DNA of 64,000 nt, taken from Tetragonia tetragonoides. Taxonomy: Eukaryota; Streptophyta; Magnoliopsida; Caryophyllales; Aizoaceae. Each line of letters opens with the position of its first letter. The stretch's first letter is position 1. The notes beneath the pieces are model-generated. The model had not been told where the DNA came from. It saw only the letters and a list, made by a program, of their open reading frames with translations, and did not search any database. The DNA is taken from the NCBI GenBank assembly GCA_038025085.1, contig CM076154.1, forward strand, positions 20,966,501 through 21,030,500, given 5' to 3'. A program made the position numbers and the translations under genes. Shown here one piece after another: positions 1 to 12,084 of the stretch.

Positions 1-542
1 TTATCCAGTCTAACAAGGCATCTGGTTCACCTTCTCTAGTAAAATCAGGAAGATTGACTTTAACTCCATAAGTATCTTCACGTGGTTGTACTGGTGGGTA
101 TTGGTGAGCATGGTCACGTGGTGCTGGTGGGTATTGGTGAGCATGATATGGAGGGTAGTATGGTGGAGGACGGGCATGGTATTGAGAATCATAATTATTT
201 TGGGGCTGGTAATCATACCTTGGTTGATGGTAAAGCGCCTTATTTGAGGAACACCACCATAAGCACCGAGAAGTGTTGGAACAACGGATCTTCATTCGCT
301 GAGATCCTACCAGAAGTTTTTGTAGCTGCGGGAGGCAGTGATGGTGGCCGTTTTGGAAGCTCCGTGTGCTTTTCCTTCTCTACATTATGAGGAAGATGAT
401 CAAACTTGTGGTATATGTCGTCAAAACGCTCATTGACACGTTGTTTTTCATCTTTCAACTTAGCCTTAAGCTCTTCCATTAAAGTCTCTAAACGATTGGA
501 AAGGTCTTGAACTCTTTTATCTAATTCTGCATTGGTAACCAT
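1..542 (-). CDS. gag N-terminal region, partial and frameshifted
   Basis: The ATG on the minus strand at 540-542 opens a protein whose first 65 or so residues are charged and coiled-coil-like (MVTNAELDKRVQDLSNRLET). Near position 240 the reading frame shifts. The next part is rich in Tyr, Pro and His, with a short HAHQYPP repeat encoded by a near-perfect 30-bp DNA duplication at about 86-146. It then enters a VKVNLPDFTREGEPDALLDW motif, like the start of the gag capsid region of plant gypsy elements. The rest of gag is outside the window. The assignment rests on the PBS, the LTR and this motif; the lineage is not resolved. Confidence 0.6.
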
Positions 543-934
543 GGCTGAAATTTAACAATGTAGCCGAACAGATTCAGATTACCAGACCAGGACAGTAGTT
601 GATTGGTGAACAATTGAGAGGTCAAGGTTAAGAGATTCTGAAATTCGAAGATTAGGGTTTAGGGTAGAATTGGGTAGAAATTTTGGCTATTTCTAGGAAT
701 TAATTGAGTGTTTTGACTGGTTTTGTATTTAGGTTACTGGGTAGGAGTAAATTCCATGAAAACTTGTGGTTTCGAGGTCAATATCATAGATTTAGGCTAC
801 TGGTTTAGGAGGTATACGAATTAGGATTTTTTTTTTTTTTTTTTGCGAGGGTGGTTGCTGGTGTAAATGAGGGTTGGATGGGCAAATAAGCTAGGGTTCA
901 GCCATATGGCGGCGTTGACAGCGACGAAACGGCT

Positions 935-947
935 GGCTCTGATACCA
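935..947 (-). other. Primer binding site, tRNA-iMet type
   Basis: The minus strand reads TGGTATCAGAGCC, the standard plant PBS complementary to the 3' end of initiator tRNA-Met. It sits 3 nt inside the LTR end and fixes the element's orientation. Confidence 0.85.
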
Positions 948-950
948 AAC

Positions 951-1285
951 TGATGGCGAACGGAAATCCTCCCACAAACTCAACTAATTCTCATTAAATT
1001 CATAAACCAAAAACTAAGGAGGACAATACATTAAGGCCCTATTTATAAGCTAAAACATATGCTTGGAGAATAAGAAACTACCTCACATAAACGTAGGGAA
1101 TAATCTAGAAAATTACTTCCTAAACAAACTCTAACAAAACAGAACACTAGCCCCTCTTTCCATAACACATATTAAATCTTCTAAAGGAAGAATAAGAAGT
1201 AGGAAAACACCCGCGGGCCCATTACTCATCAGCACATGCCCTTGGATTTGGGCTTCTACGGTGGGGCGGGACATAATTTCTATCA
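951..1285 (-). repeat. 5' LTR of the minus-strand gypsy-like element
   Basis: On the minus strand the LTR starts TGATAG and ends GCCATCA, giving the usual TG...CA ends with an extended TGAT/ATCA inverted repeat. It is about 335 bp. A TATA-like box (TTATAAATAG on the minus strand) lies near 1040-1050. The element's PBS follows after a 3-nt spacer. Confidence 0.7.
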
Positions 1286-1953
1286 ATATGTGGTCATTTT
1301 ATGACAATGAGGGAGAATGAAATTTAAATTCACAGATTATTAATGCAGCAAGAATCATGATATACATGTGATACTTAGAACATGATACACCTCCAAATGA
1401 TAACTTCCAGCCTTAATCACAATACGTCTGTGATTTATAGATTATAAAATACATGTTTTCAAACAAAAATCACAACCGACGATTGGTTTAGTGATCTTAT
1501 TCAGCATTCACAAACAAGTAAATGGGATAAGTTTTGCAAATGAATGCAAGGGGAAAGCCTTTACACATGAAAACTTCCTGAAAACATCACAACTAACCTG
1601 TGAAAAGATGTTTTTCATGATGAAACAACGCCTTTCCAACCATTTTGCATATGATTGAATGATCATATTCAGGAAACAATGACTAACAAGGTGTGATGAA
1701 GTAACCATTTAGGTGACAAAACCTAGTGGATAGTACGACAATTTATTCCGAAATCTATTTTAACTAATACAAGTGTGTAAGACTAAGATTTAAGTTCCTT
1801 ACATCATTTTCCATACCACATTAGTTTATCCAAGATTATTAGATCATTTCCTTCAAGAACACAACCTTTAAAGGATAAACCTAACAAACTCACTCATTAC
1901 GCTACAGCTAAATAAACACAATAGTACAAACCAGTTCATAGTACAAACAACTT
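1286..1953. other. Unassigned AT-rich flank
   Basis: No gene is supported here. It is the 3' flank of the minus-strand Ulp1-like pseudogene, whose stop codon is at 1954-1956. Short reading frames on both strands have no recognisable content. Confidence 0.5.
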
Positions 1954-2085
1954 CTATCCCAACACTTGTTCTTTGATGCTCAATTTGATACATCTAGCTT
2001 CGTCCAACACGTCTTTTTGGATGACATTCAAATCATCACAAACCAAGTCAATCGCCATTAGTCGTCTAGTATAATTGACATTCCT
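1954..2085 (-). pseudogene. Last exon of the Ulp1-like (C48 peptidase) pseudogene
   Basis: On the minus strand a good 3' splice site (TTGTTGTAG) is followed by an open frame with the pattern NVNYTRRLMAIDLVCDDLN, ending in a TAG at 1954-1956. The sequence resembles the C-terminal helix of plant Ulp1-like proteins. The matching upstream exons are at 14616-17960, on the other side of the 12.4-kb Athila element, which landed at the donor site of the intron just before this exon. Without the insertion the intron would be only about 85 bp. The 3' acceptor could be shifted by 2 nt. Confidence 0.6.
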
Positions 2086-3778
2086 CTACAACAAAATATA
2101 CAAAAAATAAATAAAATCACAAAAACAACACATATAGGTTTATGAAATATAATCCATATAAGATTTCTTACTGATAAGTGCCAAAATGACAAACATATTT
2201 AATCCCTTATACTTAGAACTTTATGCCTATTTTGTGTCAAGAATAGTCATTTTAGCTCATATATTGATTTATAAAACAAAAGAACACATAACGTCAAAAT
2301 TGAGCTAAACTCGTATTTTTGACAGTTTTGACTAGTCTAATGTATTTTGGCCATAACTCACTTGTCCGATATCAAAACCAGATGATTCAAAATGATGTGG
2401 AAACCTTGCAACAAGAGCTACAACTTTTATGTTTTGAGTAATTTCAAATTCGGTGAGGAATCGATACGCAATTGGGTCACAAGAAGAAGTTGTCAAATTG
2501 TGAAGGAAATTACATGTACATGGTTCTATCTTGCAAATAATTGTTAGGCTGTGTTTCTATTCTTTTCAAACACACATCCCAAGCTGATTGCCAAGGTATT
2601 GGACCCCACTAAGCTACCAAAAGGTCAGATGAAGATTAAGTTGGGAAGCAAATGAGTTTCTTAGCACACAGGCGACATATCTCAGCATTTCCAATTGATA
2701 ATAGTAAAAAATGAGTGGGCCCGGCTGATGGATATATAGTATTAGCTTGGCACTTTCTTCATGAGCATTAAATGCGCAAGCAACATAGAAAGACCACCAG
2801 CAACAAACATGAATCAGAGAAGAAATTTGAGTCGGTTTGTTGAATACGAAAGTCTACAATGGCGGCAACATTTGAAAAGTATGAGCAACACCAAGCATGC
2901 TGTGAACATCCTCTCTATATCAGTAGGGGCGGCAAAATATGGTGATGAGCAGAAAGACTAGGTAGCTAGCCATACAAGTAGCTTGTGAATTGTGATGTCA
3001 TTGGTGAGCAAATGAACAAGAGGTCTTGGCCTATAAAAGGGCACACACATGAGGAGTTGAGAAAACGAGCTCTCTGATACAAAAGAAGGGAGCTACAATA
3101 CCATAGTAGCAAACAAAGGAAAAGGAAGTGAGAGAGAGAGAGAGTATAATTAGTGCTAGGATCTTAACTTAGCTAACATTAAGTTAAGGTCTTAGTAATT
3201 AATTAACATCGAAGTTTTGGGGCATACATTTGGAGTTAAGACACCTGCACTTAGAGATAGAAGTAACACCCGGGAGCTATTCAATGAGTTCTTCTATTCC
3301 CTTTTCTTCCATTTTCTTTGTGTATGTTATTATGTTAGCTTCAGTTTCTTGGGCAAGAACATGTAATTGACTCTTGATATTTTGGTTTATGAGATATATA
3401 TTGTGTGCTTAATTTTATGTGTTTGGTATTTTGAATATTTTGTTAAACTTATGACATATCTTATGTGAAGCATGCTTAATTAATTTAAATTGGCCACTTA
3501 GGTTAATTTACATGCTTCTCTTGCTAGGTTAATTAATCTTAATTAATTAATCAAAGTAGCAACTAATAATAGATTAAGAATTGAAGCTTTTCTTACATAA
3601 TAATTTATTATTAGAGTTTTAACATAGATTGGATTTTATTTTAGTTGGAGCATTCTCATTAAAATAAGTCTAATAGTTGGTGATGTCTTCTTAATCGTAA
3701 TGCAATTAATTGAACTGATTTAATTCATGCTTTCTGGGTCAAGTCAGTTAACTTAATTAGGATTTAACTTACATACTT

Positions 3779-5139
3779 TTTTTTTTTTTTGGAAAGTAAA
3801 GAGATTTTATTACTTCCAAATAGGATTTTGCAATGTTTACATAGCAGTATAACTGCACTCTAAAGACTCACCAAACTCGGCTAAACTTCTCAAAAAAAAG
3901 AAAACAGATCACAGCAATCTGTATTTTTTAGATAACTTACAGCCACATTCAAATAGGTAACAAACTCAAACAGCAAAACTACAACAAAAACGCAAGGGTA
4001 AAAATTCAGATTTTGAAATAAAAATTCCTGAATTCTTCTATCTCTAGCAGCTGCTCCCCGGATATGAATCATGGAGATGATCTGTCTAGTTATAGCCTTG
4101 TGATCATTCCTTCTCCCTTGAAAAATCCTGGCGTTTCTCTCTTTCTAAATGAAATACACAGCAACAGAAAAAAGGGCAGTTTCAACTTTGCTTTTTGCTG
4201 CTCTTTTTTAAGCTTGAATACAGGCTTGGTGAAGCCTATCTTCCCAACAGGCAACTGCTTGCTGTTGGTTTACCCAGCTTTGCAAATCACTCCAGATCAA
4301 TTTAGTGAAAGCACACTCATGGAACAGATGTTCATGAGTTTTCTCTTCACAGTGACATAAGATACAGACACTAGGGCCACGAATTCCAATTTTCTACAGA
4401 TTTCTCCAGGATGGAAGTCTGTTCAAGATGCAGAGCCACAGTATGAATCTCCATTTTGGGGCAGATAGAGAACACCAAGCCAGTGAAGCCCAGTCTTTCT
4501 TATCTGCTGCAGGAAGCATAGTTTTATACACATGGCCCATTTTGTATTTAGTAGCCCTCTGGTTCAAAATGTACCCAGCTAGTTCACTTCTCAAGTCAAA
4601 AATTTTCTGGATCAACCATGATGCTTGTGTAGGCTTAGTGGCAGCCCAAAAGGAACCTTGTTTGATGTAGTATGCATTGATCCATTTTACCCAAAGCTTC
4701 TCTTTATGATGCTGCATATCCCATAGTACTTTCTCTAGGGTAACCTTGTTCCATAATGTCAGATCAAAAATACCAAGCCCTCCTCTAGCTGCAGGTGTGC
4801 ATATAGCAGTCCAAGCCACCAGTGCCCTGCTACTAGGGTCAGCAGAGCCTGTCCAAAGAAATCTCCTACAAAGCTGTTCAATTTTGTGTATCACAGAGAC
4901 AGGTACAGTGAAGAATTGAGTACAGTAGTTGTGCATGGCAAACAACACTGATTTGAGGAGCTGCAACCTCCCTGCATATGAGAGGAATTTTGTGGTCCAC
5001 GACTGTATTCTGCTTGTAATCTTGTGAATCAAAGGGTCATAGTAACCCACATTCAGCCTCTTTGATGTGAGGGGAATGCCAATGTATCTAAATGGTAGTT
5101 CACCACTTTGCATTCCCAAACATTGAAGAACCTCTCTCT
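3779..5139 (-). mobile_element. 5'-truncated L1-type LINE inside the Athila LTR
   Basis: This 1.36-kb insertion is absent from the 3' LTR at the matching place (about 14108). It is bordered by an 18-bp target duplication, GATTTAACTTACATACTT, at 3761-3778 and 5140-5157. The T-run at 3779-3790 is the poly(A) tail of a minus-strand element. The coding part is the C-terminal end of ORF2. This is the classic outcome of target-primed reverse transcription that stopped early. Confidence 0.92.
4394..5119 (-). CDS. LINE ORF2 C-terminal fragment (after RT, into zf-RVT)
   Basis: A 241-residue open frame on the minus strand carries the region downstream of the LINE reverse transcriptase core. It has the pattern FRYIGIPLTSKRLN, then the FLSYAGRLQLLKSVLFA segment and FLWTG, which are hallmarks of plant L1 ORF2 proteins. 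Its end (KWRFILWLCILNRLPSWRNL) is the start of the zf-RVT region. The endonuclease and RT catalytic parts are missing because the copy is 5'-truncated, so this fragment is not expected to do anything. Confidence 0.85.
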   Translation of the reverse strand: MGMQSGELPFRYIGIPLTSKRLNVGYYDPLIHKITSRIQSWTTKFLSYAGRLQLLKSVLFAMHNYCTQFFTVPVSVIHKIEQLCRRFLWTGSADPSSRALVAWTAICTPAARGGLGIFDLTLWNKVTLEKVLWDMQHHKEKLWVKWINAYYIKQGSFWAATKPTQASWLIQKIFDLRSELAGYILNQRATKYKMGHVYKTMLPAADKKDWASLAWCSLSAPKWRFILWLCILNRLPSWRNL

Positions 5140-5661
5140 GATTTAACTTACATACTTATATGTGGTTAAATTAAACTAATGAGAAGATAGGGAATTCACT
5201 TGCATCCAAGATAATTCTACAGTCAACGTATTCAATAACCATTCACATGATCGATGATTAAATTCATATATCTTGATAAAATTACATGTCTCTTGCCTAT
5301 TGTTGTTATTTCTCTTTTATCACTTTGCAAATTTGCGTCTTTAATTAGTTAATAGATTTTTATTGTAACTTTTCATTAGTTAATCCACCGCTTAAAAATC
5401 CCCCCCAAAACTTGTGTATTTTAAAACAAAAGTAGAAGTTAGTTTATTTTAGTAGAATTGTAGTTGTTATAATTTTATTTTCTTTAGTTTATAAATTTTA
5501 GTTTACTTAGTTTTTATTTTTAATTTAGGTAATTAATTTAACTTTAGCAACATAATCTCTGTGGGATCGACCCTTAGTTACCATATCTACTAGTTAGTTA
5601 GAGTTCGTGAGTGAATCATTAATATTAATTTGTAGTGTCTGCGACTGCACTCGACAAATTT

Positions 5662-5679
5662 TGGCGCCGTTGCCGGGGA
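5662..5679 (+). other. Athila primer binding site, tRNA-Asp type
   Basis: TGGCGCCGTTGCCGGGGA is complementary to the 3' end of plant tRNA-Asp including its CCA. It lies 5 nt after the LTR end. This primer choice is known for the Athila group. Confidence 0.88.
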
Positions 5680-5762
5680 ATATTATTTTGCTATGTTTAA
5701 TTAATTTTTTTTTTCTTTTGTGTTTGTAGTTGTTACAACTGTAGAGTAGGTACCCTTGGTGC

Positions 5763-7145
5763 ATGAAGTTGAGAGACGATAAAGTCATTGAAAAAGAAGG
5801 ATTCAAAGAAGAACCAATCTATTCACTAGAGGAGTTTTTCAGTTTTGCTACTTCTTTAGGTGAGACTGTTCCAACTTATTTTAATATGACTAATCGTACT
5901 CTCAAGGAGCTCGCTGCTCCTAGTTTAGATGATCAACCCTTATGCATTGTGTTTCCTGAAGTGACTACTGCTTTTAAATTGCATTATGGGTTTATTCAAT
6001 TGTTACCTTTTTTTCGTGGTATGTCTGGTGAAGATCCTCACCGACACTTAAAAGAATTTCATGTTGTGTGTAGACCATGAAACCTGAAGGGGTAGAAGAA
6101 GATGTGATTAAATTGCGTGCTTTTCCTTTTAGCCTGCAAGATAGTGCTAAGGATTGGTTGTATTATTTGCCCCCTGGTTCTGTGAGTACATGGGCTGAGA
6201 TGCAGAGGCTTTTCCTAGAAAAGTTCTTTCCTCCTTCTCTTGCAGCTTCCATTAGGAAGGACATTTGTGGTATTCGTCAGTATAATGGAGAGTCTTTGCA
6301 TGAGTATTGGGAAAGATTTAAAAGATTGTGTGCTAGTTGTCCTCACCACCAGATAAGTGAACAATTATTAATCCAATACTTTTATGAAGGTCTTCTTGTA
6401 ACCGATAGATCCATGATAGATGCTGCTAGTGGTGGTGCCCTAGTGGACAAAACCCCACAAGACACTCGAAAATTAATTGCTAATATGGCCCCAAACACAT
6501 AATCATTTGGACCTAGACAAGATGACACCCAAAAGGTAAAGAGGTTGGTGTGCATAATTTGGAACAAAAATTAGACAACCTAACAAACCTTGTTGGAAAG
6601 ATGTTGAGTGGTAATAATGTGCATGTCAAAGCATGTGGTATTTGTCTGAACACGTGACATCCAACTGATTCTTGTCCCACCTTGTTTGAAAATGGAGAGC
6701 AAGCTAATGCTCTTGGAGGATTTCCTAGACCACCTCAAAGGAGATATAACCCTTATTCAAACACCTATAATGAAGGATGGCGGGATCATCCTAATTTTAG
6801 GTGGGAAATCAAGGAGTTAGACCTCCAAATGCCAATAACCCCCCTGGTTTTAATCAAGACCAAACTTCTTCTAATCATCCTCCCCAAACCCAATCCCAAG
6901 GCATGTCTCTTGAGGATATGGTAAAATCTCTTGCCTCTACCTCGATTAGTTTTCAAAAGGATACTAAGGCTAGTATTCAGAACATGGAGAGTCAAATGGG
7001 CCAGCTAGCTTCTGAGGTGAGCCAATTGAACGCTCAATTGTCTAACAAACTTCCCTCGCAACCTTTGAACCCTAGAGAAAATGCTTGTATTGTGACATTA
7101 AGGATTCAGAAAGAATTGAGAGAACCTGAGAGAGAAAACATTTAG
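5763..7145 (+). CDS. Athila gag, broken by frameshifts
   Basis: The first ATG after the PBS is at 5763. The capsid part is recognisable by LPFFRGMSGEDPHRHLKEFH (about 6002-6061) and then, in another frame from 6077, the segment from AKDWLYYLPPGSVSTWAEM to YNGESLHEYWERFKRLCASC. A degenerate zinc-knuckle-like stretch (CGIC...H...C) is near 6634-6680. The frame changes at about 6070, between 6500 and 6680, and again near 6800-6900, with in-frame stops, so no full gag protein can be made. Gag would form the particle that packages the element's RNA. Confidence 0.82.
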
Positions 7146-7326
7146 ATTTAGAGGAGTTATTAGTAGAACCCAATGCGAACCATGAGACCAAGTTGAAACA
7201 AAATGAGAAAAAGTCTGAAGAACCATTCCCTGAGATTAAGATTAAGCCACCTTTTCTTGCTAGGTTGGGTAAAAATAAAAAGGAGGAAGCTAAGAAAGAT
7301 GTCTTAGAGGTTTTAAGAAAATTGAA

Positions 7327-8037
7327 GTGAACATTTCCTTGTTAGATGGCATTAAGCAAGTGCCTCGATGTGCCAAATTTTTGAAAGAACATTGCAATAA
7401 CAAGAAAAGACTTAAGGGTAATGAGAAAGTAACTGTTGGAGAGAATGTTTCGGCTGTTTTACAGAAGAAACTTCCTCCAAAACAAAAAGACCCTGGGATG
7501 TTTGTTATACCTTGTACCATAGGAAACATTGAGATTTCTAGGCGTATGTTAGATTTGGGAGCTTCGATTAATGTCATGCCTTTATCCGTTTACACCTCCC
7601 TAAATCTTAGACCTTTGAAGCTCACCGGTGTTGTCATCCAATTAGCAGACAGGTCCATAGCATATCCCGAGGGTGTCATAGAAGATGTCTTGGTCAAAGT
7701 AAATGAGTTGGTTTTTCCTGCTTATTTTTATGTGTTAAGGATGGAAGGACACTGTACTTCAGCTGACCTTTCACCCATTCTTTTAGGAAGACCTTTTCTT
7801 AGAACTGCTAAGACCAAGATAGATGTGCGTGATGGAACTCTTTCTATGGAGTTTGACAGAGAGAAAATTTCTTTTAACATCTATGATGCTATGAAACACC
7901 CCAGTGATGAAGTGTCTTCCTTGTGCACTATTGATGTTTGTGATTTTCTTCTTGAAGATATGTTTGAATTAACTCACACTGATTTGATGCATGAAATTAT
8001 GAATTTGAGCATTGATGAGCATACTCTTAAGACCTGA
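7327..8037 (+). CDS. Athila protease region
   Basis: The frame encodes a retropepsin-like aspartic protease. The active-site strand is MLDLGASINVMPLSVYTSL, with DLGA in place of the usual D(S/T)GA, as seen in other Athila elements. The distal flap and second half include DLSPILLGRPFLRTAKTKID. It lies between gag and RT as expected. The frame ends with a stop at 8035-8037, and the RT follows in the same frame after about 30 nt. The first in-frame ATG is not a real start; this is an internal part of the polyprotein. Confidence 0.82.
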   Translation: MNISLLDGIKQVPRCAKFLKEHCNNKKRLKGNEKVTVGENVSAVLQKKLPPKQKDPGMFVIPCTIGNIEISRRMLDLGASINVMPLSVYTSLNLRPLKLTGVVIQLADRSIAYPEGVIEDVLVKVNELVFPAYFYVLRMEGHCTSADLSPILLGRPFLRTAKTKIDVRDGTLSMEFDREKISFNIYDAMKHPSDEVSSLCTIDVCDFLLEDMFELTHTDLMHEIMNLSIDEHTLKT

Positions 8038-8070
8038 CATGTAGCATGTGATCTGGATTTAGTTGATCTT

Positions 8071-10085
8071 GTGAAAGAATTGTCAGCTTGTGTTGTTTCT
8101 ACACCTACTGTGGCAAAAATTGATCTTCCAATTTCACATGATAAGTTGTCTCCATCTGTTGTATCACCTCCTTCCCTTGAGCTAAAACCACTTCATGCAC
8201 ATTTGAAATATGCATATTTAGGTGAAGGTGAAACATTACCTGTGATCATTGCTAACAACCTTTCTTCTTCTAACGAGGAACGATTGGTTAACATTCTTAA
8301 GGACCATAAAACTACCATAGGATGGACTTTAGCTGACATCAAAGGAATTAGCCCTTCAACTTGCATGCATAGAATCATTTTAGAAGAAGGAGCTAAAACA
8401 TCAGGGAGGCTCAACGTCGTTTGAACCCCCCTATGATGGAGGTTGTTAAGAAAGAAATTCTGAAGTTGCTTGATGCTGGAGTCATATACCCTATCACTGA
8501 TTCTCAATGGGTGAGTCCTATTCATGTAGTGCCTAAGAAAACCGGTCTAACAGTTGTTGAGAATAAAGAAGGAGAATTAGTTCCCACTAGAGTGCAAAAT
8601 GGATGGAGAGTGTGCATAGATTATAGAAAGCTTAATGCTTCTACCAGAAAAGACCATTTTCCTCTCCCTTTCATGGACCAAATGTTAGAGCGTCTAGCTG
8701 GACGTTCTCACTATTGCTTTTTAGACGGTTATTCTGGGTACAATTAGATTGTCATAGCTCCCGAGGATCAGAAAAAGACCAGTTTCACTTGTCCATTTGA
8801 GACGTTTGCATATCGAAGGATGCCTTTTGGTCTCTACAATGCCCCTGCTACTTTTCAGAGATGCATGATGTCTATTTTCTCTGATTATGTTGCTCACATC
8901 ATTGAGGTTTTCATGGATGATTTTACTGTCTATGGTAATTCATTTAATACATGTTTGGAGAATTTAGAACTTGTGCTAAAAAGGTGCATTGAGACTAACC
9001 TGGTTTTGAATTATGAGAAATGCCATTTTATGGTTGAAAAAGGTATAGTCTTAGGGCATGTGGTCTCTTCTAAAGGTCTTGAGGTTGATAAGGCAAAAAT
9101 TGATGTGATTAAATCACTCCCATACCCTTCTTATGTTCGTGAAATTCGTTCCTTTCTAGGGCATGCTGGTTTTTATAGAAGGTTCATTAAAGATTTATCA
9201 AAAGTGGCACAACCATTGTGTAGATTGCCGCAAAAAGAAGTGTCATTTGAATTTGATGAGAATTGTAGAGTGGCTTTTGATGCACTTAGAGAGAAGCTTG
9301 TTTTTGCTCCTATTATACAACCACCTGATTGGAACTTGCCTTTTGAAATAATGTATGATGCTAATGATAAGGCAGTTGGTGCAGTTTTAGGACAAAGAGT
9401 GGGGCGAGTCCCCCAGGTGATTTATTATGCTTCAAGGACAGTTGATGATACCCAATGCAATTATACAACAACTGAAAAGGAGTTATATGCAATTGTGTTT
9501 ACTTTAGAGAAATTTCGTTCTTATTTGTTGGGTACTAAAGTGATCATCTATTCTGACCATGCAGCTTTGAGGCACCTTTGGAAGAAAAAGGAGTGTAAGC
9601 CTAGACTTCTTAGATGGGTTTTGTTACTCCAAGAGTTTGACATTGAGATTAGAGATAAGAAAGGAGCTGAGAACTCGGTTGCAGATCATTTGAGCAGAAT
9701 CATCCAAGACAGAGAAGTATTTCCATTGTCTGATTTATTTCCTGATGAGCATTTGTTTGCATTGCATGGAAACTTACCTTGGTATGCTGATATTGTTAAT
9801 TATTTAATCACCAAGGAACTACCTAAAGATTTATCTAGAGCTCAAAAAGATAGGATCAGACATGATGCGAAACACTACATTTGGAATGAACCTTATCTGT
9901 TTAAAATATGTTCTGATGAAATTATGAGAAAATGTGTGCCTGATCATGAAATTAAATCCATTCCTCAGTTTTGTCATGCATTTGAATATGGTGGCCATTT
10001 TGGTCCAAAGCGAACTGCTCATAAAGTTTTGGAATGTGGATTCTTTTGGCCTTCTTTTTACATAAGGATGTTTATATGTTCGTGA
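8071..10085 (+). CDS. Athila reverse transcriptase and RNase H, broken
   Basis: RT motifs occur in order: [20 protein letters not shown] (about 8605-8664), the FLDGYSGYN block, [14 protein letters not shown], and the catalytic FMDD of [10 protein letters not shown] near 8910. RNase H follows with the [15 protein letters not shown] strand (about 9353) and [10 protein letters not shown]. Breaks are a frameshift around 8420, a TAG at 8745-8747 exactly where the family has Gln after GYN, and a frameshift near 10060 at the RNase H/integrase junction. The enzymes would copy the RNA into DNA; this copy cannot make them. Confidence 0.88.
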
Positions 10086-11077
10086 AATCGTGTGAACCAT
10101 GTCAAAGAACTGGGAATATCTCCAAGAGAGATCAAATGCCCCTAAGATTTATTTTTGTGCTTGAAATATTTGATGTATGGGGAGTTGATTACATGGGACC
10201 TTTTCCACCTTCTTTCGGCAATGTTTACATCTTAGTTGCAGTTGATTATGTTTCAAAATGGGTAGAAGCAAAAGCAACTAGAACTGATGATTCTATAGTG
10301 GTTGTTGAATTTGTTAAGAACCATATTTTTAATAGATTTGGTGTGGCTAAAGCTATCATTAGTGATAGGGAAACTCACTTTTGTAATCGAGTTGTTGAAT
10401 CTTTGCTTAAGAAATACCATGTCACTCATAAGATATCAACTGCATATCATCCCCAAACAAATGGACAAGCTGAAATTTCTAATAGGGAAATAAAATCAAT
10501 CTTGGAAAAAGTTGTGAACCGTAATAGGAAATATTGGACTGTTCATCTGGGTGATGCACTCTGGGCCTATAGAACTGCATTTAAAACACCAGTTGACATG
10601 TCTCCTTACCGCTTGTTGTTTGGAAAAGCTTGTCATCTTCCTGTAGAGTTGGAACTTAGGGTATTTCGGGCTATTAAACAGTGCAACTGGGACTATGATA
10701 ATGCTATTGTTAATAGGAAGTTGCAAATCCAAGAATTGGAAGAAATTAGGAATGATGCATATGAGAATTCTAGGATTTATAAAGAGAAAACAAAGCTTTA
10801 TCATGACAAAATGCTTTCTAGGAAGAGTTTTGACATTGGTGACAAAGTTTTGCTTTATAACTCAAGAAAAAGACTCTTTCCTGGTAAGTTGAAATCAAGA
10901 TGGATTGGTCCTTTTGAAATCACTAATGTGTTTGAGCATGGTGCAGTTGAGATACGAAGCATTGATACAGGAAAAGTTTTCAAAGTGAATGGCCACAAAC
11001 TTAAACCTTTTTATGAAGGGTTTACAGCCAACTGGCAAGATGTGATTGATATGGAAAATCTGGTCTATTCGGATTAA
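10034..11077 (+). CDS. Athila integrase
   Basis: This is a 347-residue frame starting within the zinc-binding domain ([11 protein letters not shown] supplies the CC pair). The catalytic core follows: [14 protein letters not shown] (first Asp), ISDRETHFC (second Asp) and the [16 protein letters not shown] segment with the catalytic Glu. The C-terminal part ([25 protein letters not shown]) is the usual DNA-binding SH3-like fold region. There is no chromodomain, consistent with a non-chromovirus. The N-terminal histidines are encoded just upstream, in the previous frame, because of a frameshift. Confidence 0.9.
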   Translation: MWILLAFFLHKDVYMFVKSCEPCQRTGNISKRDQMPLRFIFVLEIFDVWGVDYMGPFPPSFGNVYILVAVDYVSKWVEAKATRTDDSIVVVEFVKNHIFNRFGVAKAIISDRETHFCNRVVESLLKKYHVTHKISTAYHPQTNGQAEISNREIKSILEKVVNRNRKYWTVHLGDALWAYRTAFKTPVDMSPYRLLFGKACHLPVELELRVFRAIKQCNWDYDNAIVNRKLQIQELEEIRNDAYENSRIYKEKTKLYHDKMLSRKSFDIGDKVLLYNSRKRLFPGKLKSRWIGPFEITNVFEHGAVEIRSIDTGKVFKVNGHKLKPFYEGFTANWQDVIDMENLVYSD

Positions 11078-12048
11078 AGAGAGCTGACATTGAGTCGAGC
11101 CAACGACAGAAAACAAAGGCGTTGCTTGGGAGGCAACCCAAGGGAGTATTTCTTTCCTTTTTATTTCATGTTTGTTTTCTGCTTTGTTTATTTTCTTTAC
11201 ATTTAAACTTTACATTGAGGACAATGTAAGATTTAAGTGTGGGGGGGAGAATAAATTGTTGTTGTGTCTTTTTAGGGTAAATTTTTCGTTTTGGTTTTGT
11301 TTTAGTGTGGTTTGGTGTGTTTTATCCAATAAAGAAATTGGTGCATGTCCTTTGTGATCATACTGAGCTAGTAAAGGATATAAACTTGTTGACTTTAGAC
11401 TTATAACTAATGGATTTTCCTTAACTTGGTAGTCAAAATCATAAGCGATTTGAGTCAAAGTTAACCTTTTTGAAGTTGTTACTGGTTGATTTTCACTAAT
11501 TATGTGCAAGCATGAAAATAATTGAGGCATAGGGACTTTATATCACCACATAGCCAAATAGCCTACCATGACATTACTTCCACTAGTGAGCCAATTTGAG
11601 CCTTTTTCGGCCTTCTCTTTGGTTACACCACAAATAAACTTAATCTCAAAAATAATTGATCTATCTATCCTTAGATTAGTAGAGCATTTGGAGCAAGAAA
11701 GTGTGGATGGTTATGTATGGTATCGTTGTTATGTTCCACAATTCAAAGTGTGATATTACATAAATTAATAAATAAATAAATAATTGTGTGAAAAGGGGAA
11801 ATAAATGTTTAAGGCTCTGCGTACCAATGTTTGGATTTGAATACCAAAGTCAAAATATGATATTATGTCCAATCATGTACGTGTGGTGTTTCTATCTCTA
11901 TTTGAATATGACTCGAGTAAATAAATCTAAGGAGTGCCTTAACACCTAATGCCTTGGGCCAACTGGAACGAGAGTTATTGATTGAAAGCTCGATGCATGG
12001 GTCAGGTTAAAAGTGACATAACATTAAGAGTCATGTTTTCCCTAAACA

Positions 12049-12084
<36 letters not shown>

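Larger units (their letters stand above)
1..1285 (-). mobile_element. Ty3/gypsy-like LTR retrotransposon, 5' end only
   Basis: Read on the minus strand, this holds a 5' LTR (951-1285), a primer binding site and the start of gag, then runs off the window edge. The PBS and the gag sequence suggest a Ty3/gypsy element. The other LTR and the target-site duplication lie outside the window, so completeness cannot be judged. The base next to the outer LTR end at 1286 is the first base of the flanking DNA, which also contains the last exon of the Ulp1-like pseudogene. Confidence 0.75.
2172..5656 (+). repeat. Athila 5' LTR, interrupted by a LINE
   Basis: It begins TGATAAGTGCC and ends ACTCGACA, and aligns along its length with 12499-14615. 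The inserted LINE and its duplicated target (3779-5157) account for the extra length. A TATA-like box (CTATAAAAGG) near 3032 and a GA microsatellite near 3130-3143 lie in the shared part. Confidence 0.88.

Noticed and set aside
4064..4670. Plus-strand open frames over the LINE in the Athila LTR
   Set aside because: They are antisense to the ORF2 fragment and encode nothing recognisable.
12049..12080. A-run as a LINE or processed-pseudogene tail
   Set aside because: It is inside the Athila post-pol region with no coding sequence of another element before it and no duplication around it.
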